A DNA stretch of 64,000 nucleotides from Megamerina dolium (GCA_963854835.1 OY978530.1:5448501-5512500), one strand, 5' to 3'. Numbered from the stretch's first letter, positions 41,802-53,960 are shown. Notes: generated from the letters alone by a model not told the origin. Made by a program: numbers and translations.

Positions 41802-43420
41802 GCGCAGTGTTATAGCTAGACCGTCTTCTGGGTCATAATGTAACGAAATAAGTGGCCGTGAACTAAGACCTGCTACAATCATAGTTAGTTAATAGAGTGC
41901 TGGCCTGTAATGCGCAGTAAGTGCTTCATGGCCGAGGGAACAGCAGCCTCCAAAATTCCCCCAAGGCGTGGTGCGGATGGTGTAATGAACGTCCATTGTG
42001 TTCCATTGACGTATGTGGATAACCATGCATGCAAATCCTCACGCATTTGACTGTTAGCTCCTATGAACTGTGTTCCGTTGTTGCTGAAAAGCTTAACACA
42101 AATATGACGGCGACTAACAAAACGATTGTAGACGTCTATGAATGACCTGGTAGTCAAATCCTCGGCAAAGCTCGTGACGCATTGCACACGAATATAGCTG
42201 CGTAAGTTTTTGTGGTTGTAATAGACCTTGTGCCACGCAATAATCCAGACCGCTATTTAAAAACGGTGGCGCCACGAGTGCTTGAGCTCGGAGTAATGTT
42301 GCCATTTGCTGGTGCTGAATATGTTTTCTTATGTTTTCAGACATATATTCTCACCTGTGAGCCCGCATGCATAACCCAAAATCTTCGGCGCATGTATTGC
42401 AACATTGCAACAGCGATGAGTAAGCTGGAGATGGCACCCCTAAGAATAATCATTTGGTGTCGCTGCTCTTTAGTGATTTCTTCATTCTGGAGGCGTACAT
42501 GGACTCGAAATGTACCTTCAGCATCCACATATGGGTAAAAGGTAAAAGCTGGCTTCGACTGTCGAGCCTGAAATTCGATATGAGACCATTAATTCAATTC
42601 TGAATGACTTACCTTGCACCTGTTTAACGGTCGCAATCAGGGCCCATTCGTATTGTTCAGCTGTTATAATCTTATGACACCTGTAAGAGAGGAGAAAGCT
42701 TCTCAGTCGCGCCGTTGTGTTCAGTACACGAGATAGTGTACTGGAACTTCCATTACGACGGAATGAATTACACACTCTAGCAACTACGGTTCTCAGCGCG
42801 ATTGGAGTCTCTGCTAGGTTACCTGGGAGATCAAGAAAGCTCTGTACTTGCGTATCTTCCAATAAACGGTGATTGTCTCAACGGTAGTTTCGACCACACC
42901 TCCTCAGAGCGATCAGTATACAATCCACCAATCATCGGAACACCCTCTTGGTCGACACATTGGCGAAGCTTGGTCAGTTCATAGGTTGGATCCAATTCTG
43001 ATCGGTTGTGAACCATTGATTCGAATAGATTCTTAAAGGCCAACCAACTCGTAGGCTTTCCGTGAAATCGGGGAATTGATACCGGATCCAAGCGCATGTC
43101 AGCCCATTGGTTGATTATCGAAATCTTGACCTGAACTGTATCTCGGCGAGCCATACGGCATTCTAAGATGATGCATATTGTAGTGTACAACTTCTCTGTT
43201 GAAACAAGCAACACATCATGTGCGGTGACCTCAGCTCCTCAGCCTTACCGACCAGATCGAAATGATGATGTAAAAAACATTCAAAATGTTGACTTACACG
43301 GCTAAGTAAAATCTCCCACTCCACCTGATCTGGTTCGAAATCTAACTCCTGGATTCTTTTCCAGGCGCACAATTGAAGCATGTGTCGAGGTCCTAATTTC
43401 AATGAAGCCATTGATAAAAA
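41802..43420 (-). pseudogene. Second BEL/Pao remnant: gag scrap joined to integrase region
   Basis: On the minus strand a gag segment (IPRFHGKPTSWLAFKNLFES, about 43060) is followed, after a large deletion, by the pre-integrase region (RVLNTTARLRSFLLSYRCHK, ITAEQYEWALIATVKQVQG, about 42740-42620), the zinc-finger region (FRVHVRLQNEEITKEQRHQM) and integrase core (SFIDVYNRFVSRRHICVKLF, FSNNGTQFIGANSQM, WTFITPSAPRLGGILEAAV). BEL integrases normally read SDNGTNF and PHFGG, so it is diverged. It differs in sequence from the 15-30 kb BEL element and belongs to another BEL family. Confidence 0.8.
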
Positions 43421-43429
43421 AAAAACATG

Positions 43430-43835
43430 AATAAAATATAAGACATGCGGGAGTGTACATTCTTCAACCCTTTATTTAGGTTATAATCAATAAGGTATGG
43501 AGTCTTCCATCTAACTGATGGCCAATATTTGGGATTACCATTGGAAAAACCGTCAAGTCCAAACGCATTCACCTCTAGCAACAGGTTTCTTCCTTTAGGA
43601 GTTATTAAAGCTAAACCACAGTGGGTATGCTTTGCATTAAAATCTCTAGCAGCCAAAAATTTAGTACCGAAGGTACTAACAATTGTTGTATTGCTCCTCA
43701 TCAATATTAGACCTGGTAGGACAGTAAATAGCTGAGTTTGTTAGGCCCTTGATATATTCTTCGAGCTGAAGAATCGTTGCTTGCAAATGATCGATATAGT
43801 TTCCTTGCACTGGGAAAGGCCTTATTCTATTTGGT
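43430..43835 (-). pseudogene. Jockey endonuclease fragment
   Basis: Minus-strand frames give ILQLEEYIKGLTNSAIYCPT then KFLAARDFNAKHTHCGLALI, TPKGRNLL and PKYWPSVRWKTPYLIDY. It aligns with the endonuclease at 12700-12430 in the full Jockey element, but the GDFNA motif reads RDFNA and there is a frameshift near 43700. A relic of the same or a sister family. Confidence 0.8.
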
Positions 43836-44515
43836 GAATTGTAGAGCCTTTTCTACAATTAGAGATTCGGATAATTTTGTGGTTAAAAGAATCGAAAATG
43901 CATTGAATATTATTTAATATTAACGCGGTAACAAAAAATTTTACTTTATTTTACAGCTTGATAGCTTCACTAATTTTATTGTCCAACCAACTCGTAGCAC
44001 TTTTAATTTTATATGGAATTTGTTCTATTTTAAATTTGTGTGATTAATTCTGTTTAGAAGAAAATAAACATCTTTTTCGTTGTAAAAAATGCAATGCAAA
44101 AAGAACGGTGCACAGCGGGAGAAATGGCTTATCTAGCGGAAGAAAATTAATATCTACTAAAATATTAATGTTAATTTTAGGTGTTTTGTATCTTTTTAAT
44201 AATTATTAATGAAAAAATCATTTCAAACTGATTTTGTTAATTTTTTAAATCATTCTTTGAAGTAAGGTAACTTTATAATAAAAATTATAATAAAATCAAA
44301 TAATTTAAAAAAAAATAATCTGATTCTGAGCTACACTCAGAACCAGAAAATTCAGACGGAGAAGAGGAGAAGAGTTTCACCTGTATATCTAAATGTATGT
44401 TCCTTTTTAAAAAACGGTAAGGATTTTTAAAAATCGAGCTGAGAACTTTGAACAAAAAAAAAAGAAAAATATAATTGGAAGGATATTTTTTTTATTTTAA
44501 TCTGTTAGAACATTT
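43836..44515. other. AT-rich stretch without a gene
   Basis: No coding region recognised. An acidic-looking run near 44330-44380 has no frame of useful length. Confidence 0.45.
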
Positions 44516-45043
44516 CATGTCATTATTTTTTTAATATGATATCGGGCATATGTCCATCATGGACATGAGTTACATGTTCGATTCGATCATTCCAATTTTT
44601 CACCACTTTTTTTAATAAATCTGGCCGTATTTCTTCAATGATGGCTTGAATATTGGCTTCCAACGCTTCATGAATTGCTAGTTTTCAGTATAAACCAATG
44701 ACTTAACATAGCCCCATAAAAAGTAGTAATGAGGCGTTAAATCGCACGAACGAGGAGGCCAGTTAACAGAATCGAATCGTAAGAGAAAATTGTTGCTAAA
44801 TTGATTTTGCAATAACTCGATTGTTGCAAGCGCTGTATGGGATGTAGCCCCATCTGGATGAAACCAAATGTCGTTGATGTTTAGCTGATCAATTTGTGGA
44901 ACAAAAAGTCAGCATGGCTCGATAACGCTAGCCATTCACCATAACGGCAGCTCCTTCCTCATTTCGAAAGAATTTCTTACTAATGATGCCGCCAGCGTGT
45001 AAACCACACCAAAGAGTCTATTTTAATGGATGTAATGGTGATT
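44516..45043 (-). pseudogene. Tc1/mariner-type transposase, C-terminal half, split by an RTE insertion
   Basis: The minus strand reads, through several stops, TLWCGLHAGGIISKKFFRNE, AAVMVNG.RYRAML, then a degenerate WPPRS.DL region, FMG (for FLWGY) and the C-terminal ALEANIQAIIEEIRPDLL, WNDRIEHV. It is the same transposase type as the element at 55544-56417. Its N-terminal part continues at 47961 beyond the RTE element. Confidence 0.75.
45032..45043 (+). repeat. Target-site duplication of the RTE element, left
   Basis: gtaatggtgatt, repeated at 47949-47960 on the other side of the RTE insertion. Confidence 0.85.
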
Positions 45044-47948
45044 GAGCTTGCTCTGCTTACTATGTGATGGCGCTTTCATTATTATTAATGGGGGCCCTCC
45101 ATGTGGCGACCACCGGGCAACGTCTTCCTGGCACCCGCTGGGAGGCGGCTGAAGTGAGTGGCGAAAATCTCCTCGGCTAGAGGTTGTGCGTTGGGTTTGG
45201 GAACCGCCACATAAAAACCCCCCAATGGAAAAAACAGATATACCTCGGATAAGGATTACCGCTTTTGTTGATGACCACCGCAAACGAAAAAAGGACAATG
45301 ATTTACGGATATTCACCTGGAATGTCCGGTCCCTTTATAGGGAGGCTGCCTCTATCCAGCTGGTTGATGTCCTCGAAAAATACAGAGCTGACATCACCGC
45401 TCTCCAGGAAATGCGATGGACGGGACAGGGCTGCTCCAAAAGAACGTCCAGTGACATTTACTACAGTTGCCATGCTGAAAGGCACGAATTAGGATGTGGA
45501 TTTTTGGTCAGCAAGAGACTACGACATCTTGTCTGACATTTCAAGCCTGTGAACGAGCGGCTGGCCACAATCCAAAAGGCAAAATTCTTCAACATTAGCC
45601 TTATATGTGTCCACGCTCTGACGGATGAGAAGGTCAATGTGACCAAGGAGAGCTTCTTTCAGCGCCTCGAAGAAGCTTATGACCGCTACCCCCGCCACGA
45701 TATCAAAATCGTGTTTGGCGACTTTAATGCCAGGGTGGGCAAGGAAGGTACCTTTGGTCCAACTGTCGGAAAATTCAGCCTCCACCAGAACACCTCCGAT
45801 AACGGAATGAGGCTGATCGACTTCGCCGCAGCACGAAACATGGTAATTGGTGGTACCACATTCCAGCATCTCGACATCCACAAAGCGACATGGCTGTCTC
45901 CAGATCAAAGAACAAGAAACCAAAATGATCATGTGGTGATTGACGGAAGGCATGCTTAAAGTGTGATGGACGTCAAATCGATCCGTGGTGCCAACATCGA
46001 TTCGGAAGTCCCACACAGAGAAAGCTCGACGTCAGTAAGCTGCGATCACCAGAGACAGCAGATGCATTTTCCTATCAACTATCGGATCTGCTTATGCAGA
46101 ACACTCCCCCACTTGGTGATACATGCGCACGGTGGACACATATATCCCACTCCATGACTACTGCTACCGAGGAGGCAATCGATTACTACCGGCCTCTGAG
46201 GAATGAGTGGTATGATCAGGAGTGTCGCGACGCTACCGCAGAGAAAGACGCCGCCTACAGAAAACCCTGCGTGCAGGCGCAACGCGAGCTTTTAAGGAGC
46301 GGTATAGAGAGAAAAGGAGTGCAGAGAGACGTCTTTTCAGGCGCAAGAAGAGGGAGTTGGAAAGACGCGAGTGTGAGGAGATAGAGATGTGTACCGAAAA
46401 GAATGAAAGAGATGTGACTCAAAAATTCTTTGAAAAGATCAAGGGCCTGAGTGGAGGTTTAAATCCCGGAGCCTCTTCTCGTCGTGATGGAAATGGGAAT
46501 CTGGTTACAGATGTCCAGAGTGTACTGAGCCTATGGAGGGAACACTTCTCCACGTTACTGAATGGCGATGCTACGAACAATTCCGCCAGTGGAGGAGTTT
46601 GCCCGATAACCCCAATTACAGATGATGGTGTTGATATTCCACCACCCGACTATGACGAGGTTGAAACGGCCATTATAAGGCTGAAGAACAACAAAGCTGC
46701 AGGTGCTGATGGCCTGCCTGCCGAGTTGTTTAAGACCGGAGGCGACGAAATCGCCATCGACCAGATTTTCACACTGCGCCAAATCCTGGAGAAGACCCAA
46801 GAAAAACAGATCGACACACACCACCTATTTGTTGATTATAAAGCCGCTTTCGACAGTCCGGTAAGGGATTACCTCTACGCAACAATGTCTGAGTTCGGTA
46901 TTCCTGCAAAGCTCATTCGACTTTGTAGAATGACACTGCATAACTCCCATTGTGCAGTGAAAATTGGGAAGGACCTCTCCGCACCGTTTAATACCGAACG
47001 GGGTTTCAGACAAGGTGATTCGTTATCGTGCGACTTCTTCAATCTTATTATGGAGAAAATAATACGAGCTGCTGATCTACGACATAATGGCACTATCTTT
47101 AACAAAAGTGTCATGCAGTTAGCGTATGCCGACGATATTGACATAATCGGCATGAACACGCGAGCAGTCAGTGCAGCATTCTCAGAATTGGAAAGAGAGT
47201 CGCGTCGGATAGGTCTCACGGTGAACGAGGGCAAGACGAAGTATCTAGTGTCAACAAACAAAGAGTCCCGGCGTCTTGGACAGCACGTCACTGTTGACAA
47301 CTACGCTTTTGAAGTAGTATGGGACTTTGTCTATCTTGGAACCAGCATTAACATCAGTAATGACGTCAGCTTGGAGATCATGCGTAGGATAACTCTTGCT
47401 AACAGGTGTTACTTTGGGCTGAGTAAGCAATTGAGAAGTCGAGCCCTCTCTCTAAGAACGAAAACTACACTCTCTCTCATGTCTCTCATCATGCCTGTTC
47501 TAATATATCGCGCTGAAGCCTGGACAATTTCCACCTCGGATGAGCGACTGCTTGGGGTTTTCGAGAGAAGAGTCCTACGCAAGATCTTTAGACCTATTTG
47601 CGTTGGTGGCGAGTACCGAATAAGGTACAACCATGAGCCGTACGAGCTGTATGCCGATATTGACATAGTAAAGCGCATCAAAATCCAGCGGCTGCGCTGG
47701 CTAGGTCATGTCGAGAGAATGGAGGAACACGCTCCAGCTATGAAGGTGTTATATTCGGAACCCGCTGGAGGACGACGCAGAAGAGGAAGACCAAACCTCC
47801 GGTGGAAAGACCAAGTACTGGAGAACCTGACGGCGGTTGGAATTTCTAACTGGCGCCAGCTAGCGAAGAACAGAGATGGCTGGCGAAGCATGTTATTTTC
47901 GGCCTAAATCGATATTCGGTTGTTATGGCCACATAAGTAAGTAAGTAA
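45044..47948 (+). mobile_element. RTE-clade non-LTR retrotransposon, copy 1 (deleted)
   Basis: A 5' UTR of about 140 bases (shared with the copy ending at 63234), one endonuclease/reverse transcriptase frame, a very short 3' UTR and an (AAGT)n tail at 47934-47951. Simple-repeat tails and single-ORF structure are characteristic of RTE elements. The 12-bp duplication gtaatggtgatt flanks it. It interrupts the transposase relic at 44516-48141 and is therefore younger. Confidence 0.88.
45186..47907 (+). pseudogene. RTE endonuclease/reverse transcriptase, broken
   Basis: Compared with the intact copy at 60073-63051: endonuclease pieces RIFTWNVRSLYREAASIQLV, ALQEMRWTGQGCSKR and VFGDFNARVGKEG are present, with frameshifts or stops near 45535, 45958 and 46220. 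The stretch holding the SDH-type residue (after GANIDS) is deleted at about 46006. In reverse transcriptase, GGDE jumps to IAIDQIFTLRQIL at about 46750, removing roughly 85 residues including the finger region. LFVDYKAAFDSPVRD, FRQGDSLSCDFFNL and LAYADDIDIIG remain, ending with TAA at 47905-47907. Confidence 0.9.
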
Positions 47949-48141
47949 GTAATGGTGATTCAATGACAGCTTGAGGATTGTCTTCGCTCCATATACGCCA
48001 ATTTGAGTTATTAACGTAACCGTTGAACCACAAATAAGCTTCATCACTAAACACAATTTTTCTATGCACTTCGCAAACAGAATTATTAAAAAAATAAAAT
48101 TCCACAATTTGGAAGCGTTGTTCTAGCGTTAAACAATTCAT
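47949..48141 (-). pseudogene. Tc1/mariner-type transposase, N-terminal part
   Basis: From ATG at 48141: MNCLTLEQRFQIVEFYFFNN, then (after an internal deletion) KIVFSDEAYLWFNGYVNNSN and WSEDNPQAVIESPL, containing the first catalytic aspartate in FSDEA. It ends at the RTE target site and continues at 45031. The central DNA-binding region is missing. Confidence 0.78.
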
Positions 48142-48805
48142 GATGAAATGGCAAATTTTACTGAACAGAAATGTCATTACAGTTTGACAATTCTCATCTG
48201 TCAAACCACAAATATCCTTATGGAAAAATTTCAAGCAGCAAAAAAAACACACGTTATAAAATAGCATTCATCGAAACTTGCATTTTGTTTTTGCGTGAAT
48301 TTTTACGCGTAAGCTTCAGTCGGAAATTGCGAGTCTTTATTTCTTCCTTCCAACGCTTCTTCCAGCATCATTCCAATTTGCAACGACACATGGATTAAAA
48401 TTTTGTGAAGCGAAGAAGGCATATAAAACTGCGGGTATTCCTGCATATGCATATGCACGCAATGCATACGTATTCACTTCACACCCAGAAGCCATAGCAC
48501 GTAGGATTACACCAAGCCTGCGGATAAGGTCCTTACTTACGTCAGTTACTTGGTAAACGTTACTTGGTAACGGTAAAGATTTTACCACAAGTCATTGTCA
48601 TTCGTAAATGATTCTCGACTCTAAAAGAACTAAGTTTTGTTGGTGTGATTTTAAAAATTTGCGGTTTTAATATTTTCCATCTCAGCACGAACCAAATCTG
48701 GTGCCTCTTTTTCAAGAAGTATTTTGATTGGCCTGCAATAGCGACTTCGACTAGCTTATTTTTCCAAAGAATTTAAGTTCATAGTTGTGCATGCAAAGGT
48801 AAAAT
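48142..48805. other. No gene recognised
   Basis: Unassigned DNA; the first part may be the terminal region of the transposon whose gene starts at 48141, but no inverted repeat could be matched. Confidence 0.4.
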
Positions 48806-49052
48806 GTGCAACACGCGTATTCGTGTAGAATAGAAAAATAAAAATAAAATAAAAATATAAAAATAATAATAATATATAAAACCGTAATAATAAATAAAAA
48901 AATCCATGTTGCGATTCGGTATCGAACTCGTATGTACAATACAAGCGAAAGAGCAACCCAAGAGCAGAGACGACGGAAGGAGACGACCCATATGAAAGAC
49001 CATATATTAATGTGACAGCACTCACTGATACGGTCGTATCATTAACGTTTGT

Positions 49053-49599
49053 ATGGAAAATGAAACGTATATGAAAGTGTCAAGAACCCATAACGCATGC
49101 CCAACAAATCGTGCTACTAACAAGGGCGAAGAAACTCATATAGGGGAGTGTTATATAGCAACGTTCCATATCTACGACCAGTCTATTCAACATCACGCAT
49201 ATTACTTGACTCGCACGAGCGAACCTTGCATACTCGGCGTGGACATACTCAAGTCGGTGGGCGGCAACAATTACAATCCGCCATCATCAAAGATCAACTC
49301 TTCTCTCCTTCAGATGTGGTAGAACAAAATCCACCTTTTCTCGTCGAAAAAAATAATATCAAATACAACAAGAGCAATAACAAATAAAACAGCAAAAAAA
49401 GCTTATCCACCAATAGACCCCTTCGAGGGAATAATTGTGCAACCATCTTGGCCGAAAAAGTATCACAAATTTTTCATACCAGCTGCACATGGAATAATTA
49501 CGATCGCCACCAAAAACGGATGGGAACAGGTTCAACTAAGAGAATTACTGAAATTGCTAAAAACCAAGCCAGATGCGGAGGAGGCCCACCATTTTTAGT
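49053..49599 (+). pseudogene. LTR-retroelement protein remnant with protease-like C-terminal motif
   Basis: One frame runs from ATG 49053 to TAG 49597-49599 with a single TAG at 49320-49322. The first half contains ECYIATFHIYDQSIQHHAYY and EPCILGVDILKSVGG. The latter resembles the ILG.D.L flap-to-end motif of retroviral-type aspartic proteases; the DTG site is not present. The second half ([40 protein letters not shown]) is not recognised. Its context, before an (AT)n tract, purine-rich repeats and a likely LTR at 50008, supports an internally deleted LTR element. Confidence 0.45.
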
Positions 49600-49617
49600 G
49601 AGGAAAAATAAATAAAT

Positions 49618-49781
<164 letters not shown>

Positions 49782-49904
49782 CGATATGCTTATTATTATT
49801 ATTATATTAAAGAAAAAAAATATTATTATAGAAAGAAAGAAAAGGAAAAAAATCAAAACAGTGGTGTATAAGTCGGTTTTTCCTCATCTTCTTTCTTTTT
49901 TTTT

Positions 49905-50007
49905 AGGTTAAGAGAATTCCGGTCCTCGCAAGTAAGAGGGGTACAATAGCTTTATTATAAATCAAGTTAAGGGTAGTTCCTATCTTCGCAGATAAGGGGG
50001 GTATTTG
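49905..50007 (+). repeat. Two diverged copies of a purine-rich repeat ending in a polypurine tract
   Basis: gttaagagaattccggtcctcgcaag.aagaggggta (49907) and gttaagggtagttcctatcttcgcag.taaggggggta (49967) are related about 60 bases apart. The second ends in AAGGGGGGTATT directly before TGTCACACG, which looks like a polypurine tract and LTR start. Confidence 0.6.
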
Positions 50008-50647
50008 TCACACGCGTATTAGTATTACAAATATTAAATACAATATATTAGAATTATTAAACACAAATTTTTTTTAATAACAAAATGAAAATATAAAAAT
50101 AATAATAATAAATAAAAAAAGGCGAGTGCTCTTTTGAAGGAGAACCATATATGGTGCGCGACTTAAGAGTTCTTGTCCTAAAGGGTCTGCGGGTGGTCGA
50201 CTGTGAACCTTCTGCTCTGCCTAAATAGTTGTAACGATTCGCCTTGGTCTATGCGTTTAGCTGGTGTTTCGGTGGGCTCAATATCCAGCAGCTTGGGATG
50301 TACAATAGCCAAGAGCCTCACTTCAATAACCACTTTTTCTTCACAAGTCACATTTGCACATAGTTTTATTTCATTATCATTCCATGTTTAGTTTAAAAGA
50401 GGAATGGGGATTTGTATTACCAATAATAATATAATATTAGATACTAGTTACTCACAACTCATATACACCTACTCGGCAACACAGCGGTAGAGGCCTCCAA
50501 CGTTGTTGTTGTCATTAGTGCTACTGTGGAATTAAAATTATTAATATCAATTAGAAATTAGATATAATTAAACTAAAAAATAAAACTTTCCCGTCATCTC
50601 AGTCTCGGACTATTTTATGTTTATTTAATTTCGGTGCCTGTGTTACA
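50008..50647 (+). repeat. Candidate LTR
   Basis: Begins TGTCACACGCGTATTAG after a polypurine tract and ends ...GGTGCCTGTGTTACA after an aataaaac signal (50579) about 60 bases earlier. The TG...CA ends and the layout are right for a 640-bp 3' LTR. A related start (gcaacacgcgtattcg, followed by aaaatataaaaataataata) is at 48807 and may be the corresponding 5' LTR, though only fragments match. No duplication was found, so this stays tentative. Confidence 0.5.
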
Positions 50648-51154
50648 GATCTCCGCTCGTATTCCAGTTTGCACGTTTATTACTATTATTACAATATTTT
50701 TTTTTTCTTTTGGCTTTCTTTATTTTACGATCACATTCGGGTAAGTCATTTTTGCTTATTTAATTATTTGGTTAGATGAAATATACTACGCCTCTCGACA
50801 TCTATCACTTTATTTTCTTATGACGCGTTCGTCCTTTTGGTTTTATTTATTTCATACACATAGAGTTTTTACAGTTTTCTATTATCTTCTTGTTCCTATC
50901 TTTCTATTGGTTTCAGCTTATCTCACACTTATTTCTTTCCTCTTTTGATTTTCTTTATTTTTTTGGTCACATTTGCGTAAGTCATTTTTGGCTATTTCGT
51001 TTCAGATTAATTTTATTTTCTTCTTTTTAGATTGTTATTGTATATATTAATTTTGTTTCAGTTTTTTTTATCACTCTTATTTTTTCACTTATGATTTTCT
51101 TTTTTTTTGCCACATTCCGGTAGGTCATTTTTTTTTTTTTTTGCTTCTTTGTTA
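50648..51154. repeat. T-rich region with three diverged repeats of a 45-base motif
   Basis: Copies near 50709, 50943 and 51083 share cttttgatttTCTTTatttt....CACATT.GgGTAAGTCATTTTTg. No coding potential. The pyrimidine-rich strand with GTAAGT-like words resembles intron ends, but that is probably coincidental. Confidence 0.6.
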
Positions 51155-51945
51155 AATAATCGTTGTTGGTATTTTCCAATTAAACAATACCGCTTCACGC
51201 CATTAGAATATCTCCTTTTTTTTCTAATGTCTCATAGATTCGACCTACAATTGACAACGCTCCTTTTCGCTGATCTGTTGTCGCGTGATTCTGTCAACGT
51301 GATTTCACTGGTGCTTTGTAATTTGTTCATGCAATACTGACAAAATGGAAGCATACACGGAAAGTATCTCCAGATAGGCAACTACTTTACGTTACCATTC
51401 GCGTCGCCTTAACAAGCCATCTTCGATATCCTCGTCAGTCCCTTTGGTTGTTTAAATTTCGGAAATTGTCACCACTTTATCGCTAACCTGCTTTTCTTCC
51501 AGTAACCAATTCCTAGCTCTCCGTGTACTCTATTTGCTCCTCGACTTTTAACCCGCACGTCTTACCTCAATATCATCCTTAACCAAAAAGTCACGCCAAC
51601 CAGTAATTTATTGCCAATCCGTACATTTTGCAGTGTATACTGCCATCTGTAACATTGCACTTTAGTCAGCGTTCGTAAGATCTGAGTTGGTGTTTATTGG
51701 CAAATCAATTTTGACCTTCCGAAGTAATAGAAAATTGTTATTTATAAGTATTTAGAGCAGCAGCGGAGGAGCTCATAGATTGGCGTGTTTGTCTATTGAA
51801 TCAATACTTTTCTAATAAGACCACAGTTTATTTAGTTTAGTTTAATTTAGAGTTTACATTGAGATGAATTTTGAGGTAAAAGAAATACTATTGCTAGTTT
51901 CTTTATAAAACGCTGTTATATTTAACAAAGCACAAACCAAATTAC
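51155..51945. repeat. Dispersed non-coding repeat, copy a
   Basis: Matches 57022-57692 in the same orientation, strongest at gttggtattttccaatta.acaataccgcttcac, at gacaaaatggaagcatacacgga.agtatctccaga and at ttgaccttccgaagtaatagaaaattgttatttata. It lies directly downstream (minus strand) of a gypsy integrase C-terminus, so it may be the 3' region or LTR of that element. Confidence 0.75.
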
Positions 51946-52217
51946 GATGGTATATTGCTACTCTTCCTGTTTCATCATCTTTAAGTTGGTACATACAATT
52001 CACTTGAGTTCCAACAACCTTGGACTTTATAAATGCTGGGGCGAATTTGGCACATTTGGTATTTAGTTGTGTAGGACCTTATATCGACAATCACGGATTG
52101 ATTAGCTGTTTCGCTAGCGTTAGCTTGCGGGGTATACAGAGCTGTGTAAATGTGTTGGACACCACGTTACTTGACGAAATGGTTGAATTGGCTAAATTGA
52201 ATTGAAATCCATATATA
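51946..52217 (-). pseudogene. Gypsy integrase C-terminal region, fragment
   Basis: The minus-strand frame contains KFAPAFIKSKVVGTQVNCMY QLKDDETG, then RVAIYHRNLV. This resembles the end of gypsy integrases, where a KF.P.F.G...V....NCYEL.D...G....YH...L pattern follows the core. Stops occur near 52100. The sequence abuts the mariner insertion at 52218 and probably once joined the integrase finger at 53507-53960, with a deletion. Confidence 0.5.
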
Positions 52218-53504
52218 CGACGGCGGATTGATAATGAAGCTACCTAAGTAGGACCAAAATATTTTTTTTTTCAAAAACCATTTATTTCTAAACATAGTCT
52301 CCTTTTACTTCGACACACTTAGTAAGCAGATATTCCAACTTTTTTATACCATCTGAATAATACAATTTCGGGAACCCCTCAAAATACGCGTTAGTTTCGG
52401 TAATCACTTCTTCGTTTGAGCTGAATCTTTTTCCTGCGAGCCATTTTTTCAAGTTTGGAAACATGAAAAAATCTCGAGGAGCTAAATCTGGACTATAAGG
52501 TGGATGATCAACCTATTCGAAATGTATTTCACGTAATTTTAGCATCGTATCTAATGCTGTGTGTACCGGTGCGTTGTTTTGAAGAAAGAGCACTTTTTTC
52601 TTCTTTAAATGTGGTCATTTTTTCTTGATTGCATCATTCAATTGATCCAATAATGCACGATAATACTTTCATGTGTTTGTGGATCCTTTTTCAAGATAAT
52701 CGATAAGCAATATTCCGAGTTCATCCCAAAATACAGTGGCCATAACCTTGCCAGCCGATTTCACTGCCTTCGCCTTCTTCGGAGCACTTCCACAAGCTTC
52801 CACCCATTGTTTCGATTGATTTTTTGGTTTCAGGTGTGTAGTGGTGGACCCACGTTTCATCAACAGTTATTAATCGACGCCAAAAATCAACAGGATTACG
52901 CTTTATCATGTCCAACCACCGCTGTGAAGTGGTCTCTCGAACTCGTTTTTGTTCGACACTGAGCAAACGCGGCACCCATCTTGCCGATAGCTTTTTCATA
53001 TGCAAATGTTCATGCAAAACGTTGAACAAACGTTCATATGAGATGTTAACCATATTAACAATCTCACGCAACTTGACTCGGCGATCATCCATAACGATAT
53101 CGAGGATTTTCTTGATATTTTCTTCAGTAACCACCTCTTTTGGCCTTCCTGTTGATGGTATTGTTGCAGTGCTTGTTCGGCCGCGTTTAAATTCAGCAAT
53201 CCAATATTTTACCATGTAATCTGACGGAGCAGATTCACTGTAATGTTTATCGAGCTTTTCTTTTGTCTCTTTCGCCGTTTTCCCTTTCAAATAATAGTAT
53301 TTAATAACTGCACGAAATTCGCTTTTTTCCATTTTTCGAGAAACACAAAAGTTGGTTACTTCAAACGACTACAACATATAAACTAATCGATGAATTTGGG
53401 TGAAATTTTAACAGCTGACGTTTGACAGATCCCAATTTCAAAAAGTTTTTGTATTTGTGCTGCCTTTTTCGTACTTAGGTAGCTTCTTTATCAATCCGCC
53501 CTCG
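52218..53504 (-). mobile_element. mariner transposon, 1287 bp
   Basis: The termini read CGACGGCGGATTGATAA and, complemented from the right end, CGAGGGCGGATTGATAA; the inverted match extends through gaagctacctaagta (about 32 bases in all). TA flanks both ends (52216-52217 and 53505-53506). The length is standard for mariner. The gene inside is nearly complete but inactivated. Confidence 0.92.
52288..53332 (-). pseudogene. mariner transposase (DD34D), inactivated
   Basis: ATG at 53332 starts MEKSEFRAVIKYYYLKGKTA, the HTH region. It continues through GRPKEVVTEENIKKI and SARWVPRLLSVEQKRVR (the WVPH.L-type linker) and the first catalytic aspartate in ITVDETWVHHYTPE near 52870. A frameshift near 52830 leads to KSAGKVMATVFWDELGILLI DYLEKG. 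The second catalytic position reads LQNNAPVH, asparagine where the family has HQDNA. The third aspartate is kept in YSPDLAPRDFFMF, and the end is KCVEVKGDYV before TAG 52288-52290. Extra stops lie near 52670 and 52620. Confidence 0.92.
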
Positions 53505-53506
53505 TA

Positions 53507-53960
53507 TCTTTTGGAACGGACGAATGATATTAAATTGTAAGGACATTGGTGGGCGTAGGGTTGTGTTTGGAGCTTTGATTTGATGGTAAGTGTCACACTT
53601 CGATATCAAATTTTTAACGTCAAACATCATTGATGACCAAAAGAAATTCTCACGCAAATGTTCTAACGTTTTTGCGTTGCCACCGTGACATTTGTTCGAT
53701 GGGAAATGATAGTTTTGGATAGCAGTTTCTATCAATTCTTTTCGAATCCAAAGATTACATATGAACGCTTTCTTCTATTGGCCACCATTAGCATATTCCG
53801 TACGCTTATACACTTTACACTCTAGAACTGGTAAATCCTGTCACCGACTATGACTGCTAAGAATATAGTCTTTCAAACGCAGGTATTCATGTAATTTGAA
53901 TGCCTCGGAGTCAAAATGAATAGACGGACAATATGTGAGTTCAGTCAATTACTCAAAATT
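53507..53960 (-). pseudogene. Gypsy integrase zinc-finger fragment
   Basis: The minus-strand frame IETAIQNYHFPSNKCHGGNA KTLEHLRENFFWSSMMFDV and then LISKCDTYHQIKAPNTTLRP matches the HHCC region and following linker of Ty3/gypsy integrase (H.HGG..KT...L...F.W..M..D......C..CQ..K). The second cysteine of the finger reads CDTYHQ, so it is damaged. It ends at the mariner insertion (TA 53505-53506). Confidence 0.75.

Noticed and set aside
45519..46016. 165-codon minus-strand frame, also mirrored at 62263-62742
   Set aside because: It is the antisense shadow of the RTE endonuclease and recurs only because both RTE copies are similar.
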